DNA from: CAZZHG01 sp964653655
Lineage (GTDB): Bacteria > Bdellovibrionota > FAC87 > UBA2466
Length of the DNA stretch: 19,073 nt
NCBI GenBank assembly: GCA_964653655.1
Contig: CAZZHG010000092.1
Coordinates: 1-19,073 of the forward strand
Direction of reading: 5' to 3'
Shown here in pieces: positions 1 to 6,479 of this stretch. The notes under the pieces were generated by a model, which ran no database searches, was not told where the DNA came from, and was given only the letters and a program-made list of their open reading frames with translations. The position numbers and the translations under genes were made by a program. Numbering within the stretch: the first letter of the stretch is position 1; each line of letters starts with the position of its first letter.

Positions 1-1333
1 ACCTGGCTCCGAGACCTCGGTTGCGATGAACGGCTCCGAGACTGTATCCCACTTGAAGCTCGGCGCTCCCGGTTCGCTCGAAATGCACTTGGCCGATGGG
101 GGTTCCGAGTCCGTCTTGTAGAATGAGAAGCCGGAAAGACGGATCCGTCAGGCGTTTACGTAACCAAGCCCGGTGCGTTTCCCAGGCGATGGGCCCTTCG
201 GAAAAGGAAGCCGCGCGCACGGCCGGCTCATGGGCCAGATCCCACAAAAATTTGGCGTCGGTCTCCTTCGCGAGCCGGGGCCGTACCGTTCGGCTCATCA
301 GGTAGGCTACGGTCCTATCGGCGCCCAGACCGTCGACTCTCGACTCGCAGGTTTCCGCTAGCCGCACTCTCGTCTTTCGATCCGCGAGTAAGCGCGTGAG
401 AGCGAAGGCGAGATCCCGGTCGGAAAACTCTTCGTGCCAGCCAAGACTGAGCGCCAGGCCGTCCCGGGCCATGGCTTCGGCGGTATCTCTCTGGTTGTCG
501 ACGGCGGCAATCAGTATCGTCGGGGTCTGGAGAAAGGCGAGCTCGAGGGACGTAGTTCCGGCGGCCGAGACGGCGACATCCGCCCATTTCATCCATTCCG
601 CCATCGTTTCCGTGTGAGGCTCGAGATGGAGCTTGCCCGCCCAGCTGGCGAGCGACTCTTTTACCCGCGCGAAACCCGGGTTCGCCCACCCGCCGATTAC
701 CGCGAGCTCGTAGTCGCGTCGCCCGAGGGACTTGAAAGCCTCGACCGCTTTCAACGTCAGGCCGCTCGGGTCCGATCCGCCGAAAGTGAGCAGTATCCGC
801 TTGGGCGTTTGGGAAATCTCGCGCTTCCATCCCTTCTTCGCCGTAAGGAACTCCTCTCGCAGCAAAGCATAGGAGCATCCGAGCAGGAGATTCGGGGTAC
901 GCGCGTTCGATCGGTAGGGGGCCGCGTCGGCGTAGCGGTTCTGGTTAAGTACGGAATCGGCAAGGGACGGGGCGCTCGAGCCCAAATCATCCAAACAGAG
1001 TACGTCGCGAAATCCGCGTCTCAGGGCCCTTTGGAACGCCTCTCCGAAATGGTGGCCGTCGGTGACGATCCAATCCGCGTCGAGCTCCCGGGCTTTGGCG
1101 AGGGTGAAGGCGGCGTCCTCTTCACCGGCGGGCCGGGCGGAAACCGGGGAAATTCCGAAGCCGCCTTCCTTCCAGAGGAGGGTGATTCCGTCCGGAAGCG
1201 GAGCGGAAAGCAAATGGGCGCGTCCGCCGGCTCGTTTCCAGGCCTGAGCGAGCGCGAGGCAGCGAACGGCGTGGCCCACTCCTAGCTGAGAACCCGCATC
1301 CGCGCGGATCAGCAAAAGCCTTTCATTTGCCAT
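1..1333 (-). CDS. pseG: PseG-PseH fusion (UDP-sugar hydrolase + GNAT N-acetyltransferase), 3' end cut by window
   Basis: I translated this minus-strand frame from the ATG at 1333-1331; it stays open for 444 codons to the window edge. Residues 1 to about 330 look like PseG, which removes UDP from UDP-2,4-diacetamido-2,4,6-trideoxy-altrose in pseudaminic acid synthesis. The N-terminal motif IRADAGSQLGVGHAVR contains the family's catalytic His (H21). A GT-B-like second half carries TFGGSDPSG and SAAGTTSLE. From about residue 350 the sequence changes to a GNAT acetyltransferase resembling PseH (LAHEPAVRAASF, then LQDGLGTPIGQVHF), ending at the edge in the acetyl-CoA loop motif RNRGLGA. PseH acetylates the 4-amino group, the step just before PseG. 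The start codon lies inside the end of pseC (11-nt overlap), suggesting translational coupling. The fusion is read directly; exact domain limits are estimates. Confidence 0.9.
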   Translation of the reverse strand, partial: MANERLLLIRADAGSQLGVGHAVRCLALAQAWKRAGGRAHLLSAPLPDGITLLWKEGGFGISPVSARPAGEEDAAFTLAKARELDADWIVTDGHHFGEAFQRALRRGFRDVLCLDDLGSSAPSLADSVLNQNRYADAAPYRSNARTPNLLLGCSYALLREEFLTAKKGWKREISQTPKRILLTFGGSDPSGLTLKAVEAFKSLGRRDYELAVIGGWANPGFARVKESLASWAGKLHLEPHTETMAEWMKWADVAVSAAGTTSLELAFLQTPTILIAAVDNQRDTAEAMARDGLALSLGWHEEFSDRDLAFALTRLLADRKTRVRLAETCESRVDGLGADRTVAYLMSRTVRPRLAKETDAKFLWDLAHEPAVRAASFSEGPIAWETHRAWLRKRLTDPSFRLLILQDGLGTPIGQVHFERTGSAELQVGYSLGAVHRNRGLGAR

Positions 1334-2537
1334 AGTGGTCCCCGATTTTTTTCAGGGCCGCAAGCACGTCGGTGGCGTCCGCGTCGGTCATCGAGGGAAA
1401 AATCGGAAGGCTGAGAATCCGCGCATACGCACGTTCCGCCACTGGACAAAGTCCAGGGTCCGTACCTTGGGTGCGCCGATAGTAAGGATGCAGGTGCACG
1501 GGAATGTAGTGAACCATGGCGCCGATTCCTTCGGCCCGGAGGGCGGAGAAGACTTCGTCGCGGCCGCAGCTCAAGGCTTCGAGCTTCAGCTCAATCACGT
1601 AAAGGTGGTAGGCGTGCTTCGCCGAAGGGCGCGAGCCCAGGGGACGAACGAACGAGCTGCCCCGAAAGGCGGCGTCGTACTTGGCTGCGACCTGACGCCG
1701 CTTCTCCACCCATTCGTCGACGGCGGGAAGCTGGCTGAGGCCCAGCGAGCACTGCAAATCGCTCAGGCGGTAGTTATGGCCCAGCTCGGCCATTTCGTAA
1801 AACCACGTGCCGCGCTCTTCGCGCTGGCGGACGTCGGTGGTGATGCCATGGTTGCGGAATTGGCGTGCGCGGCGGGCGATTTTTTCGTCCGACGTCACGA
1901 GCATGCCGCCTTCGCCGGTAGTAATCTGTTTCACCGGGTGAAAGCTGAAGATTGTCACGTCGGCCAGGCTGCCTACCGGTTTTCCGTCGAGGGCTCCCCC
2001 GAGAGAGTGGCAGGCGTCGGCGAGGAGAGTAAGGCCGCGCTCGCGGCAAAGCTCGGAAAGTGCTTCGTACTCGCAGGGCAGGCCGGCGTAGTCCACCGCG
2101 ATCACGGCCTTCGTCTTCGGGGAAATAAGTCCGCGAACGGATTCGGCGTTCAGAAGGAGCGTGCGCGGCTCGACGTCGGCGAAACGGGGGGTGGCTCCGC
2201 ACATCGCCACCGCATTGGCGGTGGCCGCGAACGTCATCACGGGAACGATGACTTCGTCTCCCGGCCCGATTCCGATGGCGTGGCAAGCCGCGTGTAAGGC
2301 GGCGGTCCCGCTGCTTACGGCTACCGCGAACTGAGCGCCTACCTTACGGCAGACGGCCTGTTCGAATTGTTCGACGGCCGGTCCGGTGGTGAGCAGAGCG
2401 GAACGAAGCGTTTTGGTGACCGCATCCACGTCGCAGTCGCGGATGGTTTGCCGCCCGTAGGGCAACGGAACACTTCGGACCGGAGCCCCCCCGTGAAGGG
2501 CGAGGTCCGTCGTCCTCTTTCTGGCTGGCGCGGCCAT
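1323..2537 (-). CDS. pseC: UDP-4-keto-6-deoxy-sugar aminotransferase PseC
   Basis: This 404-residue protein is a PLP-dependent DegT/DnrJ/EryC1-family aminotransferase, very probably PseC, which aminates C4 of the keto sugar made by PseB using glutamate. The PLP-binding region reads SFHPVKQITTGEGG with the Schiff-base lysine at K203. SSGTAALH (75-82) binds cofactor phosphate, DACHSLGG (174-181) supplies the Asp that contacts the pyridine nitrogen, and HYIPVHLHPYY is typical near the C-terminus. It begins 4 nt after the pseB stop and overlaps the pseG-pseH start by 11 nt. No clear Shine-Dalgarno precedes it, so it is probably translated by coupling to pseB. Related sugar aminotransferases share the fold; the pseB neighbour decides for PseC. 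Confidence 0.93.
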   Translation of the reverse strand: MAAPARKRTTDLALHGGAPVRSVPLPYGRQTIRDCDVDAVTKTLRSALLTTGPAVEQFEQAVCRKVGAQFAVAVSSGTAALHAACHAIGIGPGDEVIVPVMTFAATANAVAMCGATPRFADVEPRTLLLNAESVRGLISPKTKAVIAVDYAGLPCEYEALSELCRERGLTLLADACHSLGGALDGKPVGSLADVTIFSFHPVKQITTGEGGMLVTSDEKIARRARQFRNHGITTDVRQREERGTWFYEMAELGHNYRLSDLQCSLGLSQLPAVDEWVEKRRQVAAKYDAAFRGSSFVRPLGSRPSAKHAYHLYVIELKLEALSCGRDEVFSALRAEGIGAMVHYIPVHLHPYYRRTQGTDPGLCPVAERAYARILSLPIFPSMTDADATDVLAALKKIGDHYGK

Positions 2538-2541
2538 TTAC

Positions 2542-3597
2542 TTATTTGGCGGCTCGCCGCCGCTCCTCGACGAAGTTCGGTTCCGAGACGAGCGCGCGGA
2601 TCTCATCGAGCGTCAGGCGCTCGCGGGAGCCGCCGCTGGAATAGGTGAAGAACTCGGGAACGGGTTTGCCTTGCCGCTTGGAGGGTTTCGCAGATGTGAA
2701 TCCGGGGGGCTGGATTACGTACATGTCCTCGAACTCGTAGGCGCTTCGCGCTTCGTCCTCGGAGATGAGCATCTCGTGCAGCTTTTCTCCGGGCCGGATG
2801 CCGATTACGTCCAACGTGCATTCGGGGGCGATGGCCTTGGCGAGGTCGGCGATGGTCGTGCTCGGAAGCTTCGGAATGAAAACCTCTCCGCCTTCCATCT
2901 CTTCCGCGCACCTCAAAACGAAATTCACGCTTTGGACGAGTGTCACCCAGAAGCGGGACATCCGGGGATCGGTGACCTTCAGGTACCCGGTCTTACGCTG
3001 CTCGAGAAAGCTCGGGACGACGCTGCCCCGGCTTCCCATCACGTTGCCGTAGCGGACGCAGCTGGCGATCGTCGGCGAACGGCCTTGGTTGCTTTGAACA
3101 ACCAGCTTTTCAGCGCAAAGCTTGGTCGCTCCGTAAAGATTGACCGGCCCGACGGCCTTGTCCGTGCTGAGCGAGAGCACGCGCTTCACGCCTCCGTCGA
3201 CCGCGGCTTCGAGCACGTTGTAAGTGCCGAATACGTTGGTCAGCACGGCCTCGAACGGATTTTGTTCACAGCTGGGGACTTGCTTGAGGGCGGCCGCGTG
3301 TATCACCAAGTCCACGCCTTTGAATACCCGGCGCATCCGGTTCGCATCGCGCACGTCCCCGATCACATATTCGAGCGGGCCTCCCGTGAGGCCGGCGGCC
3401 CGCATGTCGTGCTGTTTCAATTCGTCGCGGCTGAAAACGATGAGCCGGGCGAGATTCATTCGTCCAAACAAAGTTTGGATCAGCGTGCGCCCGAAAGAGC
3501 CCGTGCCTCCGGTTACTAGAACGGACTTTCCTTTCCAGAACTCGGCGTTGAGCCGCGGGGCATCCGGTCGGGTGGGAAAATTGGAAACCTTCTTCAC
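2542..3597 (-). CDS. pseB: UDP-N-acetylglucosamine 4,6-dehydratase (inverting) PseB
   Basis: This 351-residue short-chain dehydrogenase/reductase of the FlaA1/PseB group catalyses the first step of pseudaminic acid synthesis, C4,6-dehydration and C5 epimerisation of UDP-GlcNAc. GGTGSFG (30-36) binds NADP. STDKA (144-148) and the Y155-x3-K159 pair are the active-site signatures of the inverting dehydratases, and MSRFWVTL is a characteristic family segment. The start is a GTG; an in-frame TGA lies two codons upstream and no Met codon follows before the Rossmann motif, so GTG at 3597 is the only sensible start. It gives about 20 residues more than the Campylobacter enzyme. The Shine-Dalgarno is poor. 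It is the first gene of the pse operon. Confidence 0.94.
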   Translation of the reverse strand: MKKVSNFPTRPDAPRLNAEFWKGKSVLVTGGTGSFGRTLIQTLFGRMNLARLIVFSRDELKQHDMRAAGLTGGPLEYVIGDVRDANRMRRVFKGVDLVIHAAALKQVPSCEQNPFEAVLTNVFGTYNVLEAAVDGGVKRVLSLSTDKAVGPVNLYGATKLCAEKLVVQSNQGRSPTIASCVRYGNVMGSRGSVVPSFLEQRKTGYLKVTDPRMSRFWVTLVQSVNFVLRCAEEMEGGEVFIPKLPSTTIADLAKAIAPECTLDVIGIRPGEKLHEMLISEDEARSAYEFEDMYVIQPPGFTSAKPSKRQGKPVPEFFTYSSGGSRERLTLDEIRALVSEPNFVEERRRAAK

Positions 3598-3693
3598 TAT
3601 TCACTTTTCGGTTCGGAACGCGGCCCGCTTAATCTCGTAGATCCTAAACTGCGACGCCACGCGTTGGCCGGGATCATTACGTTAAATAAAATT

Positions 3694-3721
3694 AATATAA
3701 TCATATGCTTATAATTGTCTC
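3694..3721 (-). promoter_or_regulatory. Candidate promoter for the pse operon
   Basis: On the minus strand GAGACA (3721-3716) and TATATT (3699-3694) are separated by 16 nt. This resembles a sigma-70 promoter: the -35 matches 4 of 6 and the -10 matches 5 of 6. Transcription would start near 3687, giving a leader of about 90 nt before the pseB GTG. It overlaps the plus-strand TATAAT sequences, so assignment to one direction is uncertain. Confidence 0.35.
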
Positions 3722-3859
3722 AGTGCCTGGGAGGGGTGTCTAAGTTTTGTACAGGTGTCTGGCGGGTTGTCGCCCGGTTTCAGCGCCGTTCGAAACGAAA
3801 CGTGCCTGAGGCAGGTGTATTCCGCTTGGTACAAACCCTGCTCTTCCGCCGCCCGAGAC

Positions 3860-3883
3860 AGCTCGGCAACAGCGCCGAGTTTT
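3860..3883 (+). promoter_or_regulatory. Leader hairpin with short T run directly before the ribosome-binding site
   Basis: CTCGGC (3862-3867) and GCCGAG (3874-3879) form a 6-bp stem around a six-base loop. It can be extended by one wobble and one A-U pair, and four T residues follow (3880-3883). The Shine-Dalgarno GGAGG (3884-3888) begins immediately afterwards. It could be a weak attenuator, an RNA-stabilising stem, or chance. Confidence 0.35.
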
Positions 3884-3895
3884 GGAGGTAGTGGA

Positions 3896-4768
3896 ATGCG
3901 GACCGTGAATAAGTTTTTGTACGTCGTTGCTATGGGCCTCCTGGCCGTCGCGACGACCTCGTTCGGTGAAGGTTACATGGACCCGATGATGAATCACGGC
4001 GGGTTCGCCCCCGGGTTTCAAAATCCGTATCAGCAGCGTCCGGTCACCCCTTACGGCGGCGGCATGGGCGGCGGAACGGTCGCCAACGGCGGCGGCGCGG
4101 GAATGGGAATGGGCGGAATGGGAATGCCGGGCTTCAATAGCCCGTACCAGACGATGCCTTACCAGAATCCGTATCAGTCGATGTACGGACAGAACAACAT
4201 GATGTTCAACCCGTACCTGCAGCCCTACATGAACCAGGGCATGTACTCTCCGTACAATCAGTTCAATCAGTCCTCGATGTACTCGCCCTGGAACCAGATG
4301 ACGAGCCCGTACTTCGGCAATTCTTTCCAGCAGCCGTACAACAACTACAGCTCTTGGGGACAGCCCAACTCGTGGATGTACAACAACGGAATCCCCGGCC
4401 TCGGTTACAACGTCGGCGGACTCGGAACGAACAACTTCTACGACTACGGGCTCAATGGTTACGGCAACAACAACTTCTCGCCGTATCTCGGTAACAACGG
4501 CTTCAACTACGATTCGTACGGCATGGGCATGGGATACGGAAGCCAGTACAGCCCCTACGATTACTCGGGCGGCTTCGGCGGTTCGTACGGTAATTACGGC
4601 GGCGGCTGGGACATCGGTCTCGGCAGCGGTTACGGTGCCGGCGGATACGATACCTACGGCGGTTTTGGTGGCGGATACGGCGGTGGCTGGGATGTCGGCT
4701 TCGGCGGCAACGGCTGGGACGTCGGTTTTGGCGCCGGCTACGGCGGCGGCTACGACAACTGGTACTGA
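3896..4768 (+). CDS. Secreted Gly/Tyr/Asn/Met-rich low-complexity protein
   Basis: I do not recognise this 290-residue protein. The ATG at 3896 is chosen because GGAGG lies 7 nt upstream and the product then starts with a clean signal peptide (MRTVNKFLYVVAMGLLAVA, probable cleavage near residue 24). The mature part has almost no charged or aliphatic residues. It passes from Gly/Met-rich (about 45-85), through Pro/Tyr/Gln/Asn/Met-rich with repeated NPY, SPY and PYQ units, to a Gly/Tyr-rich tail with three WD(I/V)G(L/F)G units at W238, W265 and W274, ending in Tyr. I see no cysteine. This composition is typical of prion-like, self-assembling or adhesive exported proteins; that is inference. It lies between a surface-sugar operon and a strong terminator, apparently as a single-gene unit. 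Confidence 0.88.
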   Translation: MRTVNKFLYVVAMGLLAVATTSFGEGYMDPMMNHGGFAPGFQNPYQQRPVTPYGGGMGGGTVANGGGAGMGMGGMGMPGFNSPYQTMPYQNPYQSMYGQNNMMFNPYLQPYMNQGMYSPYNQFNQSSMYSPWNQMTSPYFGNSFQQPYNNYSSWGQPNSWMYNNGIPGLGYNVGGLGTNNFYDYGLNGYGNNNFSPYLGNNGFNYDSYGMGMGYGSQYSPYDYSGGFGGSYGNYGGGWDIGLGSGYGAGGYDTYGGFGGGYGGGWDVGFGGNGWDVGFGAGYGGGYDNWY

Positions 4769-4784
4769 TTCTGGATTAGAAAAG

Positions 4785-4824
4785 AAAAAGGCCCCGAACG
4801 GAGCGATCCGTCCGGGGCCTTTTT
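4785..4824. terminator. Bidirectional intrinsic terminator
   Basis: Two 18-nt arms (4785-4802 and 4807-4824) pair with a single A-C mismatch around a GCGA tetraloop. The arms start with five A and end with five T, so the structure works as a terminator in both directions. It lies between two convergent genes, 16 nt after the plus-strand stop and 9 nt after the minus-strand stop. Confidence 0.92.
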
Positions 4825-4833
4825 AATTCTTGG

Positions 4834-4989
4834 TTACTTACGGCCTTTGCGCATCTTCTTCACGCGCATGCGGGCTTTCGCTTTCCGCCGGGCCCGAATC
4901 TTCGGGTCCTGCCGTTGCTGCTGGCGGCCGCGTTTCAGCTTCGCCTTCCTCTTCGCCTTCAGACGAGCCGATTTCTTGGAATTAGCCAT
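4834..4989 (-). CDS. Small, extremely basic protein (51 residues)
   Basis: The ATG at 4989 has a good ribosome-binding site (AAGGGAG, about 5 nt upstream) and a promoter just before it, so this start is preferred over the much longer open frame that continues upstream. The product has 26 Lys or Arg among 51 residues, starts MANSKKSARLKAKRKAK, contains a short Gln-rich centre (GRQQQRQ), and has no Cys or aromatic residues. Such composition indicates nucleic-acid or ribosome binding, comparable to small histone-H1-like or ribosome-associated basic proteins, but I cannot name a family. It converges on the Gly/Tyr-rich gene and shares its terminator. Confidence 0.8.
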   Translation of the reverse strand: MANSKKSARLKAKRKAKLKRGRQQQRQDPKIRARRKAKARMRVKKMRKGRK

Positions 4990-5012
4990 TTCTGCTCCCT
5001 TCGAAAAAAGCG

Positions 5013-5042
5013 AATCTAACCAATCCCCTTCATACTCGTCAA
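5013..5042 (-). promoter_or_regulatory. Sigma-70-like promoter for the small basic protein
   Basis: On the minus strand TTGACG (5042-5037) and TAGATT (5018-5013) are separated by 18 nt. Each hexamer is close to consensus. Transcription would begin near 5006, giving a leader of about 17 nt that contains the Shine-Dalgarno of the basic-protein gene. It sits in the 75-nt gap to the divergent gene at 5065. Confidence 0.55.
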
Positions 5043-5064
5043 TTTGGGTATTAAGCTTCGGGCG

Positions 5065-5715
5065 ATGAAGTTGCCCAAGCCCAGCGACGCCGTGAAGGCC
5101 ATTGAGCGGCGGGGTTGCCTGCTCGTTTACCCCATCGACAACCGTAAGGAGCCGAGCTCCCTGTGGTCCGAGTTCTATCCGAAGAGCAAAATGCGTTGGG
5201 AATGGGACTCCGGCGGTGACAATCGGGTCGCCGAGATGTGGCACCTGAGGGAGGAGCTCTCCCGGTCGGGCAAGGTGGTTTACGCGAAATGGTTCCGGGG
5301 AAGGGCCACCTTTCTTGCGAAATCGCTCGTTCCCCACCTGCTGGCGACGCTGGCCCCCGGGGAGCCCGAGCACATGGACTTGTCCCCCGAAGCGCGCCGG
5401 ATCTTGGAAGTCCTCGAAATGGACTCCCCGCTCTCCACGAAGGCTCTAAAGGAGCGTTGTGAACTGAAGGGCAAGTTCTTCGAGGCGACCTACACGCGTT
5501 CCATCCGCCAGCTCTGGGAACGGCTCCTTATAGTGGGGTTCGGGGAGGTGGACGACGGGGCTTTTCCCTCCCTCGCCCATGGGGCGACGCGCCTACTTTT
5601 CGAGGAGCTTTGGCGGCAATCCCGCGGTCTCGATGCGGCCTCTTCCCAGGCAGTGGTCCGTAAGCGCTTGGAAGGAAGCCCTTTTCTCAAATTCTGGGAA
5701 AAGCTGACGCTTTGA
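5065..5715 (+). CDS. Conserved protein, possibly AlkZ/YcaQ-related winged-helix protein
   Basis: This 216-residue protein (ATG at 5065; an in-frame TTG at 5044 would add seven residues) has the look of a conserved family. It contains PSSLWSEFYP (30-39), WEWDSGGD (45-52) and VVYAKWFRGRATF (71-83), followed by a region around 110-150 (LSPEARRILEVLEM, STKALKERCEL) that resembles a winged-helix DNA-binding domain. I recall similar sequences annotated as AlkZ-related, a group named after DNA interstrand-crosslink glycosylases, but this is memory and not a demonstrated match. The QxQ-type catalytic motif of AlkZ is not evident. The stop lies 16 nt before greB, so the two are probably co-transcribed. 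Confidence 0.82.
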   Translation: MKLPKPSDAVKAIERRGCLLVYPIDNRKEPSSLWSEFYPKSKMRWEWDSGGDNRVAEMWHLREELSRSGKVVYAKWFRGRATFLAKSLVPHLLATLAPGEPEHMDLSPEARRILEVLEMDSPLSTKALKERCELKGKFFEATYTRSIRQLWERLLIVGFGEVDDGAFPSLAHGATRLLFEELWRQSRGLDAASSQAVVRKRLEGSPFLKFWEKLTL

Positions 5716-5731
5716 GGTAGATCTCTCGGGC

Positions 5732-6289
5732 GTGAGCAAAGCCTTCACAAAAGAGACGGACAACGACGACGATGACGATTTGTCCGATAGCCCCAGTCCG
5801 CTTCCCCAGGGCGCAAAGAACTACATGACCCCGAAGGGGGCCGAAGCGATGCGCTCAGAGCTGCGCAAGCTGATGCAGGAAGAGCGCCCGAAGATCGTGG
5901 AAGTGGTGCACTGGGCCGCCGGCAACGGCGACCGGAGCGAGAACGGCGACTACATTTACGGCAAGAAACGCCTTCGTGAGATCGACCGGCGCATCCGCTT
6001 TCTCTCCAAACGGCTCGAGAACGCCGAAATAATTGATCCGAAGAGTCAAAAGGGTGATCGCGTCTTCTTCGGCGCCACCGTGACCGTTAACACCGAGGAC
6101 GAGGGAGAAAAGACCTACCGGATCGTGGGAATCGACGAGACCGACGGTGCCCAGGGAAAGATCAGCTGGATCTCACCGGTGGGAAAAGCGCTCCTGAAGG
6201 CCAAAGTTGGTGACACTGTCACGTTGAGGTCGCCGAAGGGCGAAGTGGATCTCGAAATCGTGAAAGTCGAGTACAAAGAGATCGAATAG
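5732..6289 (+). CDS. greB: Transcription elongation factor GreB
   Basis: This 185-residue protein rescues backtracked RNA polymerase by stimulating cleavage of the transcript's 3' end. The coiled-coil tip motif WAAGNGDRSENGDY carries the acidic pair D67 and E70, and KKRLREIDRRIRFLSKRLE is diagnostic of GreB over GreA. The C-terminal FKBP-like domain includes VGDTVTLRSPKGEVDLEI. The start is GTG at 5732. It is favoured because the resulting N-terminus MSKAFTKE is one I associate with extended GreB proteins. The first 30 residues form an acidic tail (five consecutive Asp) absent from the 158-residue E. coli protein. A GAGG overlaps the preceding stop but is 14 nt from the GTG, so initiation may rely on coupling. 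Confidence 0.93.
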   Translation: MSKAFTKETDNDDDDDLSDSPSPLPQGAKNYMTPKGAEAMRSELRKLMQEERPKIVEVVHWAAGNGDRSENGDYIYGKKRLREIDRRIRFLSKRLENAEIIDPKSQKGDRVFFGATVTVNTEDEGEKTYRIVGIDETDGAQGKISWISPVGKALLKAKVGDTVTLRSPKGEVDLEIVKVEYKEIE

Positions 6290-6324
6290 ATCCCCCCGCG
6301 TCGAAAATTTCCCCATAACTTTCG

Positions 6325-6352
6325 TTGAATGTCTCCGAAATCTCATTATATT
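6325..6352 (+). promoter_or_regulatory. Sigma-70-like promoter in the greB-gltX gap
   Basis: TTGAAT (6325-6330) and TATATT (6347-6352) are separated by 16 nt. The predicted start of transcription is near 6359, only a few bases before a hairpin with a T run. It is the only convincing promoter before gltX. Confidence 0.5.
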
Positions 6353-6358
6353 AGCCCT

Positions 6359-6421
6359 CAGTTTCCCTGCGGCTAATTGAACGGACAGCTAGATGAGCAC
6401 CGGCCGCAGGGATACTTTTTT
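6359..6421 (+). ncRNA. Candidate small RNA or gltX leader RNA ending at an intrinsic terminator
   Basis: A promoter-like sequence ends at 6352 and a terminator-like hairpin ends at 6421, so a discrete transcript of about 60-65 nt is expected. Read-through would produce the gltX messenger with a leader of about 120 nt. I could not match it to a known riboswitch or T-box, and no short ORF with a ribosome-binding site is evident. Confidence is limited because it rests on position and base pairing alone. Confidence 0.3.
6364..6421 (+). terminator. Terminator-like hairpin downstream of greB, within the gltX leader
   Basis: TCCCTGCGGC (6364-6373) pairs perfectly with GCCGCAGGGA (6403-6412) across a 29-nt loop, and six T residues follow at 6416-6421. 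The loop itself can add a CGG/CCG pairing next to the stem. CGGCTA (6370-6375), which overlaps the left arm, is also complementary to TAGCCG (6423-6428) just beyond the T run. It can terminate greB transcripts and also transcripts from the promoter at 6325. Confidence 0.65.
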
Positions 6422-6479
6422 CTAGCCGTTTCCCCTCTCCCTTCCCTGTGGTAATTCATTCAAAACTACGGAACTCTCT

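Larger units (their letters stand above)
3598..3895. other. Divergent intergenic region between pseB and the Gly/Tyr-rich gene
   Basis: This gap of about 300 nt separates two divergent genes. Its centre (3681-3716) is strikingly AT-rich and holds two plus-strand TATAAT hexamers (3696-3701 and 3710-3715) without convincing -35 boxes, plus a minus-strand promoter candidate. Positions 3717-3895 would be a long leader for the plus-strand gene. It contains TTGTAC near 3745 and its inverse GTACAA near 3830, and a hairpin just before the ribosome-binding site. An open frame continues upstream of the ATG at 3896 to about 3755, but it has no ribosome-binding site and no protein-like pattern, so I treat it as noncoding. 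Confidence 0.6.

Noticed and set aside
434..1285. A 283-codon plus-strand frame across the left edge region
   Set aside because: It is opposite the PseG-PseH reading frame, which contains catalytic and cofactor motifs throughout.
3755..3895. Upstream extension of the Gly/Tyr-rich protein by 47 residues
   Set aside because: The extension has no ribosome-binding site and would bury the signal peptide; GGAGG and a clean signal sequence support the ATG at 3896.
4590..4768. Short direct DNA repeats that might suggest a tandem or CRISPR-like array
   Set aside because: The repeats follow the codons of WD(I/V)G(L/F)G and Gly-Tyr units; spacing is irregular and there are no unique spacers.
4455..4826. 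A Thr/Ala-rich plus-strand frame inside and beyond the Gly/Tyr-rich gene
   Set aside because: It is a frame shadow of a low-complexity gene and runs into the terminator hairpin.
4990..5373. N-terminal extension of the small basic protein to a 179-residue protein
   Set aside because: The extension overlaps the motif-bearing gene at 5065 on the other strand. A promoter and ribosome-binding site support a start at 4989.
6364..6479. T-box riboswitch before gltX
   Set aside because: I could not find a T-box consensus or the multi-stem layout, and the leader is too short; only a single terminator-like stem is visible.
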